Positions 1 through 5,115 of a stretch of DNA of 5,143 nucleotides are shown in pieces. Each line of letters starts with the position of its first letter. Position 1 is the first letter of the stretch. The notes under the pieces were generated by a model. That model saw only the letters and a program-made list of their open reading frames with translations, did not search any database and had not been told where the DNA came from. This stretch comes from Deltaproteobacteria bacterium (GTDB lineage: Bacteria; Desulfobacterota; DSM-4660; Desulfatiglandales; B25-G16), in assembly GCA_018400255.1 (NCBI GenBank), contig JAGYMO010000047.1, positions 1 through 5,143 of the forward strand. The letters are read 5' to 3'. The translations under genes were made by a program, and so were the position numbers.

Positions 1-1
1 A

Positions 2-61
2 GAGGAGTGCGTCAGTGGCCGTGGGGTGCCTGATTTGAGTAAGGCGCAAGGTGAAGAATGA
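2..61 (+). other. Possible 3' end of an upstream gene (19 codons plus TGA)
   Basis: One plus-strand frame is open from the window edge to a TGA at 59-61, ending ...DLSKAQGEE. The first 60 bases are about 57% GC, whereas the next 60 are about 23% GC, which is the kind of step seen where a coding region gives way to an intergenic one. The other two plus frames also close early, at TGA 31-33 and TGA 36-38, so the frame choice is not secure. No family can be recognised from so few residues, and it may not be coding. Confidence 0.2.
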
Positions 62-153
62 ATTTTTGCTTGTGCGTTTTTGTTGAACTTTTTTTATTTT
101 TTATTGAAAAAAATTCTGGCTTATGTCGAATATGCAGACTTTCAACTCTTTTC

Positions 154-182
154 TTGAAAAAAAAGACTACATATAATACTAT
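154..182 (+). promoter_or_regulatory. Candidate sigma70 promoter for glnS
   Basis: TTGAAA at 154-159 and TACTAT at 177-182 are separated by 17 bp, which would start transcription near 190 and leave a leader of about 50 nt before glnS. A perfect TATAAT also lies at 172-177, but its spacing from TTGAAA is only 12 bp and nothing good sits 17 bp upstream of it. The exact -10 is therefore uncertain. The surrounding DNA (61-180) is strongly AT-rich with A and T tracts, as is common upstream of promoters. Confidence 0.45.
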
Positions 183-238
183 CAACAGATTGATTCTCAG
201 GATGTGTTTTTACCTTTAAATAATAATGGAGCTATTAA

Positions 239-2350
239 ATGATTAACGCTAAGCCCGCACCTTCAGACTTTATCCGCAGTATGATTGCCGAGGATTTAAA
301 GGCAAATAAAAATGATGGCAGGGTGCATACCCGTTTTCCGCCGGAGCCAAATGGTTATCTGCATATTGGCCATGCCAAGTCCATATGCCTCAACTTTGGA
401 ATTGCAGCTGAAAATAAAGGTGGCCTGTGCAATTTGCGTTTTGATGACACCAACCCAAGCAAGGAAGATGTGGAATATGTGGAATCAATCAAGGCGGACA
501 TACAATGGCTTGGTTACGATTGGGGCGACCGCCTATATTATGCATCAGACTACTTTGAGCAGCTCTACGAGTACGCATTGCAGCTTATAAACTATGGTAA
601 GGCCTATGTATGCGATCTTAGCTTACAGGAGATACGAGAATACCGGGGAACATTGACTGAACCGGGCAGGGAAAGTCCTTATAGAAATCGATCTGTTGGG
701 GAAAACGCAGACCTGTTTAAACGCATGAGGGACGGTGAGTTTCCGGACGGATCAAGGGTGCTCAGGGCAAAGATTGATATGGCATCTCCCAATTTAAATA
801 TGCGTGACCCTGTCATATACCGCATTCTACACACCTCCCACCACAGGACAGGTGATACATGGTGCATTTACCCTATGTATGACTTCACCCACGGCCTTTC
901 GGATTCTATCGAGGGAATAACACATTCCATCTGCACACTTGAATTTGAAGACCACCGTCCCTTATACGATTGGTTTCTCGATGAATTAAAGGTCTTTCAT
1001 CCCCAACAGATCGAATTTGCCAGGCTCAATCTATCGTACACCATAATGAGCAAAAGAAGTCTTCTGGAGTTGGTAGAGCTTGGATTTGTTTCAGGCTGGG
1101 ATGATCCCCGCATGCCTACTATAATTGGCTTGAGAAGGAGGGGCTTCACCCCTGAGTCAATCCGTGAGTTCTGTAACCGCATTGGGGTGGCAAAAAAGGA
1201 TAGCACGGTTGATGTAGCACTGCTTGAGCATAGCCTTCGTGAGGATTTAAACAAAAGGGCACCCAGGGTAATGGCTGTTCTTCGCCCCCTTCGTGTAGTA
1301 ATAGACAACTACCCGGAGGGAAAAACAGAACAATTAGAGGCAATAAACAACCCGGAGGACCCTGCCATGGGGACGAGAAAAATACCCTTCTCTCGGGTAT
1401 TATATATTGAACGAGATGATTTTCGAGAGAACCCACCTCATAAGTTTTTTAGACTCACCCCGGGCCGTGAGGTTCGTCTAAGATATGCTTATTTTATCAC
1501 GTGTGTAGGTGCAGTAAAGGATGAAAAAACAGGCGAAATAACAGAGGTTCATTGCACCTATGATCCCCAGACAAAAGGTGGAGATTCCCCTGATGGCCGT
1601 AAAGTGAAATCTACACTGCACTGGGTTTCAGCGGAGCACTCAGTTAACGCAGAGGTAAGGTTATATGACCATTTGTTTACCAGGGAAAACCCTGCTAACA
1701 GCAAAGAAGGCCATGATTTCAAGTCATTTTTAAACCCGAACTCCTTAGAAATATTAGAATCCTGTCATGTTGAACCGAGCATTGCAAATGCGGCGCCCGG
1801 AGAGCATTTCCAGTTTGAGAGACTTGGTTACTTTACCGTTGATAATGTTGATTCTAAAAAAAGGGGCATCGTCTTTAATCGCTCTGTAACATTGCGTGAT
1901 AAATGGGTAAAAATCGAAAAGGCACAAAAAACGGAAGTAAAAACCGCGAAAGAGGAAAAGAAGCTGGAGAGGCACGGGGCAATTACCTTAGAAAGAAAAA
2001 AAGATGATGCGAGACCGGCTGAGGAGATCGGAATTGATTATTTTTCAAAGATTGATTTACGGGTCGCTGTTATAAAAGAGGCCAGCCATATCGAAGGCTC
2101 TGATAAGCTGATAAGGGTTATGGCAGACCTTGGAGAGGGACACTTACGTCAAATATTCGCCGGCATACGTTCCGCATACCCGGATCCCAGCAAGCTGGTC
2201 GGGAAAAAGGTTATTGTAGTTGCGAACCTTAAACCACGAAAGATGAAATTTGGTGTATCCGAGGGGATGATACTGTCGGGGGGTCAGGAAGGAAACCTTT
2301 CCGTTACAACCTTTGATGGTAACCCCTTGCCCGGGGATGAAGTCAGTTAG
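239..2350 (+). CDS. glnS: Glutaminyl-tRNA synthetase with C-terminal tRNA-binding (Trbp111/EMAPII-like) domain
   Basis: This cytoplasmic class I enzyme charges tRNA(Gln) with glutamine using ATP. The catalytic Rossmann fold shows the HIGH motif as LHIGH (residues 41-45, within PPEPNGYLHIGH), the FDDTNP motif (68-73), WCIYPMYDFTH (208-218) and the KMSKS equivalent as MSKR (270-273). The anticodon-binding beta-barrels follow to about residue 560 (GRKVKSTLHWVSAEH, RLYDHLF, VFNRSVTLRDKW). The whole core matches my recollection of E. coli GlnRS closely. E. coli GlnRS has about 554 residues, so this 703-residue protein is about 140 longer. The extra part is a Lys/Glu-rich linker (about 558-595) and an OB-fold tRNA-binding domain (597-703) with IDYFSKIDLRVA, SDKLIRV, NLKPRKMKFGVSEGM and a PGDEV end. 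The start has GGAG at 228-231, 7 bp upstream. Having GlnRS implies direct Gln-tRNA(Gln) formation, without proof that the GatCAB route is absent. The identity is secure; the role of the tail is inferred from its family, a structure-selective tRNA binder. Confidence 0.97.
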   Translation: MINAKPAPSDFIRSMIAEDLKANKNDGRVHTRFPPEPNGYLHIGHAKSICLNFGIAAENKGGLCNLRFDDTNPSKEDVEYVESIKADIQWLGYDWGDRLYYASDYFEQLYEYALQLINYGKAYVCDLSLQEIREYRGTLTEPGRESPYRNRSVGENADLFKRMRDGEFPDGSRVLRAKIDMASPNLNMRDPVIYRILHTSHHRTGDTWCIYPMYDFTHGLSDSIEGITHSICTLEFEDHRPLYDWFLDELKVFHPQQIEFARLNLSYTIMSKRSLLELVELGFVSGWDDPRMPTIIGLRRRGFTPESIREFCNRIGVAKKDSTVDVALLEHSLREDLNKRAPRVMAVLRPLRVVIDNYPEGKTEQLEAINNPEDPAMGTRKIPFSRVLYIERDDFRENPPHKFFRLTPGREVRLRYAYFITCVGAVKDEKTGEITEVHCTYDPQTKGGDSPDGRKVKSTLHWVSAEHSVNAEVRLYDHLFTRENPANSKEGHDFKSFLNPNSLEILESCHVEPSIANAAPGEHFQFERLGYFTVDNVDSKKRGIVFNRSVTLRDKWVKIEKAQKTEVKTAKEEKKLERHGAITLERKKDDARPAEEIGIDYFSKIDLRVAVIKEASHIEGSDKLIRVMADLGEGHLRQIFAGIRSAYPDPSKLVGKKVIVVANLKPRKMKFGVSEGMILSGGQEGNLSVTTFDGNPLPGDEVS

Positions 2351-2366
2351 GAATAAAAGAACTGAA

Positions 2367-2392
2367 TGCCAGCCTAAAGGCGTCAAATTTTT
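2367..2392 (+). terminator. Weak candidate terminator after glnS
   Basis: About 17 bp past the glnS stop, GCC-TAAA-GGC (2372-2381) forms a short stem that can be lengthened imperfectly by C2370-G2382 and TG/CA (2367-2368 with 2384-2385). It is followed by AA and TTTTT (2388-2392). The stem is short and interrupted, so termination may be inefficient. No better hairpin was found before the next gene. Confidence 0.33.
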
Positions 2393-2473
2393 GCCTACCT
2401 ACATGTAATATCTCATTGTTGTTTCTAATCCCTTTGATTCCAATACGTTGATATCATTAATTAATTAGGGCAA

Positions 2474-2491
2474 GTCATGCTATGGCATGAC
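2474..2491. repeat. Perfect 7-bp inverted repeat GTCATGC-TATG-GCATGAC
   Basis: The arms at 2474-2480 and 2485-2491 are exact reverse complements around a 4-base centre. Flanking CAA (2471-2473) and TTG (2494-2496) add partial outer symmetry with an AA bulge. No T-run follows on either strand, so it does not look like an intrinsic terminator. It could be a regulator-binding site or an RNA hairpin in the stretch between glnS and the small membrane-protein gene. Its partner is unknown. Confidence 0.5.
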
Positions 2492-2598
2492 AATTGCAAA
2501 AAACATACAAACCAGTAAGGGTTAATTCCACGGCCTGTGGGATTTATACAGACTCTGAGCCCTTCAGCGCCTTTAAAAAAAGCCAAACCTCAATAATT

Positions 2599-2605
2599 AA
2601 GGAGG
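2599..2605 (+). promoter_or_regulatory. Strong ribosome binding site that sets the start of the small membrane-protein gene
   Basis: The bases 5' of ATG 2611 read TTAAGGAGGTGCTT. AAGGAGG (2599-2605) followed by TG is a nearly full match to the 16S anti-Shine-Dalgarno sequence and sits 5 bp before the ATG. It is the best such site in the window. It supports ATG 2611 over the in-frame TTG at 2494, which has no ribosome site and would add a non-hydrophobic 39-residue head. Confidence 0.7.
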
Positions 2606-2610
2606 TGCTT

Positions 2611-2751
2611 ATGATCTGGACATTGGGATTTCTTTTTTTCTCCGGTGTTTTGTTAACTGGTTTGAATAGCCATTATTTTCCCTGGTTGAATCTTGCAGGG
2701 ATAATAATTCTGGGGATTGTCTGCCTCCTTGCACGAAGGGCTGTGCCGTAG
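2611..2751 (+). CDS. Small two-helix membrane protein, function unknown
   Basis: This is a 46-residue hydrophobic protein that I do not recognise. Residues about 3-17 (WTLGFLFFSGVLLTG) and about 27-41 (NLAGIIILGIVCLLA) are each long enough for a transmembrane helix. They are joined by a short polar turn, NSHYFPW (19-25), and the only charged residues are the RR pair at 42-43 near the C-terminus. By the positive-inside rule the C-terminus should face the cytoplasm, with both ends inside in a hairpin. The strong ribosome site argues for real translation. It stands alone downstream of glnS and convergent with the ferritin-like gene 134 bp away, so context gives no function. It could be a stress-type or respiratory-accessory micro-membrane protein, but that is only a guess. 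The main doubt is its length, although a purely accidental ORF would rarely have both this ribosome site and two clean helices. Confidence 0.6.
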   Translation: MIWTLGFLFFSGVLLTGLNSHYFPWLNLAGIIILGIVCLLARRAVP

Positions 2752-2885
2752 ATTTATCATCCCTCAGGCCCTCTCCATCAAAATTGACAGCTACCTTACT
2801 GTTGATCAGGCACATAACACTGCTACCACCTGGTACAGCGGCACAATTAATGATGAGTGATTGGCAGAATTAAATCAAGGTAATG

Positions 2886-3410
2886 TTAACCTCCATCCAG
2901 CCCATGATGTTCTGCCTTGGTGTACCATGCAGCCGGATTAGTAAAAAATTCCTCTGTCTCCTTCAAAGACATGTAATGTTCATGCTCAATGTTGGCAAGA
3001 AGATTGAAAAATTCCTTTTCCTTTTCGTCTGAAACCCCGTCCCTGAGTTTAGCATAAAAGGATGCGCCCTTTGCCTCGAAATCTATCGCTGTTTTAATGG
3101 CCTTTATATCATCATCATCCCCCGTGGCCTTCTCATCTATCTTGCCTAATGCATCTTTCATTACATCCTTTATTACGGTATCACTTACCCTCAGGGGTAC
3201 CGTCTCAGGCCATTTCTCGCTTAACTGCCACTTTTTTTGAAGCTCCTTTAATCTCTCATAATGCTCCAGTTCTTCATCTGCTATCTGTTTAAACATGACC
3301 TTTCCAAGAGGGTTGCTCGTCCTCTCGGCATTTTTTAAATAAAACTCACGTTCTCCCATTTCATTGTTCAAAGCTACCCCAATGGCCTCCAGCCTTTCTT
3401 TTTCATCCAT
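2886..3410 (-). CDS. Ferritin-like diiron protein (rubrerythrin-related, without rubredoxin domain)
   Basis: This 174-residue cytoplasmic protein is predicted to fold as a four-helix bundle holding a diiron site. The expected ligand pattern appears twice. In the first half E17 is followed seven residues later by Y24, then E47-L-E-H50. In the second half E112 is followed seven residues later by Y119, then E142-H-E-H145. An acidic, lysine-containing linker (about 90-105, DEKATGDDDD) joins the halves, and the C-terminus has NPAAWYTKAEHHGLDGG, a tail typical of this family. There are no cysteines, so the rubredoxin FeS4 domain of classical rubrerythrin is absent and electrons would need another donor. 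Members of this family act in peroxide reduction or iron handling; which one applies here cannot be told. The ATG has AAGG 5 bp upstream and GGAGG 11 bp upstream. It is a single-gene unit with its own promoter and reads towards the small membrane-protein gene. Confidence 0.92.
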   Translation of the reverse strand: MDEKERLEAIGVALNNEMGEREFYLKNAERTSNPLGKVMFKQIADEELEHYERLKELQKKWQLSEKWPETVPLRVSDTVIKDVMKDALGKIDEKATGDDDDIKAIKTAIDFEAKGASFYAKLRDGVSDEKEKEFFNLLANIEHEHYMSLKETEEFFTNPAAWYTKAEHHGLDGG

Positions 3411-3516
3411 GATAACCTTACCCTCCTTCCCTCAAATTTCTGGTGAAGAACTTCTCATCGTTGTTTCTCCAGGGCCCAGCAAAAAAATAAGCTTTTTTCG
3501 GTAATCTTCACATGAT

Positions 3517-3546
3517 TTTTTACCATGGTGCCATGGAGATTGTCAA
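3517..3546 (-). promoter_or_regulatory. Promoter of the ferritin-like gene, extended -10 type
   Basis: On the minus strand a consensus TTGACA (3546-3541) is followed after 18 bp by TAAAAA (3522-3517), preceded by TGG, which matches the extended -10 TGN element. Transcription would begin near 3510, giving a leader of about 100 nt. The perfect -35 box makes this one of the better promoter candidates in the window. The -10 matches the consensus at four of six positions. Confidence 0.55.
3523..3536. promoter_or_regulatory. Operator-like repeat CCATGG-TG-CCATGG
   Basis: Two copies of the palindromic hexamer CCATGG (3523-3528 and 3531-3536) are separated by 2 bp, giving a 14-bp near-palindrome. 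It falls entirely within the spacer between the -35 and -10 of the ferritin-like gene's promoter, a usual position for a repressor site. It does not resemble the Fur or PerR boxes I know, so the regulator is unknown. The structure is seen directly; its regulatory role is inferred. Confidence 0.4.
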
Positions 3547-3637
3547 GGATTACTACAAGCCGTAACCACAATGTATCACAATCAAATTTGCGTATGCCTT
3601 AGTTTTCGCCCGCGATGAAAAAACAAAGCTAAAGCCC

Positions 3638-3666
3638 TTGACCGCTAAATCTATTTATCGTATAGT
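3638..3666 (+). promoter_or_regulatory. Sigma70-type promoter upstream of map
   Basis: TTGACC (3638-3643) and TATAGT (3661-3666) are separated by exactly 17 bp and each matches the consensus at five of six positions. Transcription would start near 3673, leaving an untranslated leader of about 130 nt before map. This is the strongest plus-strand promoter candidate I found. Confidence 0.6.
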
Positions 3667-3729
3667 AATTAGTTGGGTTACAGAAATTACATATACAACA
3701 AAAACCCATGTCTTCAAAAAAAAGGCGGA

Positions 3730-3743
3730 TTATCATGTGATAA
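3730..3743. repeat. Palindrome TTATCA-TG-TGATAA in the map leader
   Basis: The two 6-bp arms are perfect reverse complements around a 2-bp centre. As DNA it could bind a dimeric regulator downstream of the map promoter. As RNA it could fold as a 5-bp stem with an AUGU loop. No T-run follows, so it is not a standard terminator. The palindrome is certain, but its function is not known. Confidence 0.45.
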
Positions 3744-3802
3744 AATCGTAAAGAGCCTTAAATAAAGAACGTTCAGAAAAAAGCTTTAAACAAAGGATAT
3801 CC

Positions 3803-4642
3803 ATGAACTACAAAAAGCTTAAAAAAATAATGAGAAATACCGGTCATTATTATGATTTCAACAAGCTAAAGAAAGAATATGCTGATAATTATGGGATCAG
3901 TCTAAAAGACGAAGGAGACATTGAGGGCATAAGAAAGGCAGGAAAGCTTGCTATTGATACGCTTAATCTTGTTGAAAAACATATAAAACCCGGGATCACG
4001 ACTAATTATATCAATTCCCTTGTAGATGAGTTTACTCGTGAAAATGGCGCCGCATCCGCCCCACTCAACTATAACGGCTTTCCTAAAAGTGTATGCACAT
4101 CCATCAATAATGTCATATGTCACGGGATACCGGATGAAACCGTGCTTAAGGACGGTGATATCATAGATGTTGATGTAACCCCAATACTTGACGGATACTA
4201 CGCAGATACAAATAAGACGTTTTTTGTGGGCACCCCCGGTGAGGATGCAAAAAAGATAGTGTCAGTAGCAAGGGAGTGCCTTAACCGCGGAATCCTCATG
4301 GTCAGACCAGGGAATAAAATTGGTGATATCGGTTATGCCATTCAAAAATACGCGGAGAGCAAAGGTTGCTCAGTTGTCAGAGAGTATGTTGGACATGGCG
4401 TAGGCCTTGAGTTTCATGAACCCCCCCAGGTGCCCCATTTCGGCCTTAAAGGCCATGGCATACCATTAGTGCCTGGAATGGTGTTTACCATAGAGCCAAT
4501 GATAAACCTTGGAAGGCATGATCTTCATGTTCTTGCAGATAACTGGACAGTAGTTACCGATGATGGAAGCCTTTCTGCGCAATTCGAGCAGACATTAGTT
4601 GTAACAGATGATGGATTTGAGATACTTACGCCATTTTATTAA
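3803..4642 (+). CDS. map: Methionine aminopeptidase, type I, with N-terminal extension
   Basis: This cytoplasmic metalloprotease removes the initiator methionine from new proteins when the second residue is small, after deformylation. The pita-bread fold residues align with E. coli Map. H107 lies in VICHGIP, and metal ligands D124 (IDVDVT) and D135 (YYADT) have the correct 11-residue spacing. H198 follows in GHGVG, H205 in EFHEPP, E231 in FTIEPM and E262 in QFEQT; W248 lies in NWTVVTDDGSLSAQ. No insertion of the type II (eukaryotic MetAP2) kind is present. The catalytic core starts around residue 34, so the first 33 or so residues are an extension rich in Lys and Tyr (MNYKKLKKIM...). It has no cysteine pairs, so it is not the zinc-finger form. 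AGGA at 3794-3797 lies 5 bp before the ATG. Codon 10 (ATG at 3830) is an alternative start, but the extension would largely remain. It has its own promoter and no operon partner here. Confidence 0.97.
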   Translation: MNYKKLKKIMRNTGHYYDFNKLKKEYADNYGISLKDEGDIEGIRKAGKLAIDTLNLVEKHIKPGITTNYINSLVDEFTRENGAASAPLNYNGFPKSVCTSINNVICHGIPDETVLKDGDIIDVDVTPILDGYYADTNKTFFVGTPGEDAKKIVSVARECLNRGILMVRPGNKIGDIGYAIQKYAESKGCSVVREYVGHGVGLEFHEPPQVPHFGLKGHGIPLVPGMVFTIEPMINLGRHDLHVLADNWTVVTDDGSLSAQFEQTLVVTDDGFEILTPFY

Positions 4643-4703
4643 TTTAGGAACGTAAGGAATGCATATTTGCTGGAAGACCTCAGGAGATAGAAAAATTTTG
4701 TAA

Positions 4704-4739
4704 AACCTCGAAAGGTTAGCTTTTAAACCTTAGCTTTTT
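4704..4739. terminator. Candidate bidirectional terminator between convergent map and the five-Cys gene
   Basis: Two alternative hairpins share one arm. For map (+), AAGGTT (4712-4717) pairs with AACCTT (4726-4731) over an 8-base loop, followed by AGC and TTTTT (4735-4739). For the minus gene, AACCT-TTCG-AGGTT (4717-4704) is a 5-bp stem with a UUCG loop, followed by a T-rich stretch towards 4690. A direct repeat TTAGCTTTT (4716-4724 and 4730-4738) underlies the arrangement. The second copy overlaps the stop codon and last codons of the minus-strand gene. The stems are short, so efficiency is uncertain. Confidence 0.45.
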
Positions 4740-5062
4740 AGGTCATCCCACCTGTCATCATGCACTCTAAACTCGATTCGCTTATGCCTTGCCTCCTCAT
4801 CAGCTATTTCTTTTTCTTTTGGGGTGAGATTAAGATAACAGGCAGCACAAAGGCCTGTCTTATTTACACACATTTTTATGTTTTTGCAGATCATACACTG
4901 TCTTTTCTCTATAGCAGCAGCCACTCTCCTGCTGTTTTTAAGAATGGCCACAATATTCCCCTCTTCCTTCTTTGCCTTGATTAAAGGCCCAAGGTTTATA
5001 AGCTTTTTTCCATCTCCGTTTTTGTCATTCACTTTGATATCGTACCATATTAAAGGTGACAA
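4730..5062 (-). CDS. Hypothetical protein with a five-cysteine zinc-ribbon-like cluster
   Basis: I do not recognise this protein of up to 110 residues. Its clearest feature is C56-x2-C59-x5-C65-x6-C72-x2-C75, where the outer CxxC pairs (CMIC and CAAC) look like the knuckles of a small zinc-binding module. A Lys-rich N-terminal part precedes it. A charged, probably helical tail follows (about 79-110, PKEKEIADEEARHKR then DDRWDDLKS). There is no signal peptide or membrane segment, so it is probably cytoplasmic, perhaps a nucleic-acid or protein-binding adaptor. The start is uncertain. The TTG at 5062 is the most upstream start considered, and a GTG at 5032 would shorten it to 100 residues. Neither has a good ribosome site, and the frame stays open to a TAG at 5104-5102. 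It could also be the 3' part of a decayed longer gene. Confidence 0.6.
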   Translation of the reverse strand: MSPLIWYDIKVNDKNGDGKKLINLGPLIKAKKEEGNIVAILKNSRRVAAAIEKRQCMICKNIKMCVNKTGLCAACYLNLTPKEKEIADEEARHKRIEFRVHDDRWDDLKS

Positions 5063-5091
5063 ATCTTTTGCTGTTTTTGTATCTTTTCTGC

Positions 5092-5115
5092 CACGAAGAC
5101 ACTAAAACACGAAGA
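5092..5115. repeat. Short tandem repeat, three 8-bp units of cacgaaga type
   Basis: Three consecutive 8-bp units read cacgaaga (5092-5099), cactaaaa (5100-5107) and cacgaaga (5108-5115); the outer two are identical and the middle one differs at two positions. From memory, tandem or dispersed cacgaaga/cttcgtg sequences of this kind recur between genes in several environmental bacterial lineages. That is recollection, not a search result. It lies directly upstream of the five-Cys gene. Confidence 0.5.

Larger units (their letters stand above)
3411..3802. other. Divergent 392-bp intergenic region between the ferritin-like gene and map
   Basis: No convincing gene is present. The left part (3411-3546) is the leader and promoter of the minus-strand ferritin-like gene. 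The middle (about 3547-3637) shows nothing I can assign. The right part (3638-3802) is the promoter and long leader of map. The leader of the ferritin-like gene, about 100 nt long, may fold: CTGG/CCAG and GAA/TTC pair (3440-3447 with 3465-3472) around an A-A mismatch on the RNA strand. An A6/T6 snapback (3481-3486 with 3493-3498) is also present. Confidence 0.6.

Noticed and set aside
116..136. CTGGC...TATGCA upstream of glnS, considered as a sigma54 promoter.
   Set aside because: The GG and GC elements are 14 bp apart instead of the required 10, and the TTGCA box is imperfect.
997..1436. Minus-strand open frames of 96-103 codons inside glnS.
   Set aside because: They are antisense to a gene with unambiguous family conservation and have no ribosome sites or recognisable products; they are shadows.
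2820..2838. CTG-c-TACC-ACCT-GGTA-CAG hairpin past the ferritin-like gene's stop, considered as a terminator.
   Set aside because: The stem has a bulge and no T-run follows on either strand, so it lacks the marks of an intrinsic terminator.
2717..2860. Plus-strand frame from TTG 2717 to TGA 2858-2860, with a protein-like end (SYLTVDQAHNTATTWYSGTINDE).
   Set aside because: It overlaps the small membrane-protein gene, has only a TTG start without a ribosome site, and its product matches no family I know. It could be a decayed remnant but cannot be supported.
2411..3468. A 16-base near-repeat, tctcattgttgtttct (2411-2426) and tctcatcgttgtttct (3453-3468), one mismatch.
   Set aside because: A single 16-base match with one mismatch in 5 kb of AT-rich DNA can occur by chance, and the flanks do not match.
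5024..5059. DKNGDGK near the N-terminus of the five-Cys protein, considered as an EF-hand or dockerin-like calcium loop.
   Set aside because: The glutamate expected at loop position 12 is a leucine, and there is no second loop or flanking helix pair.
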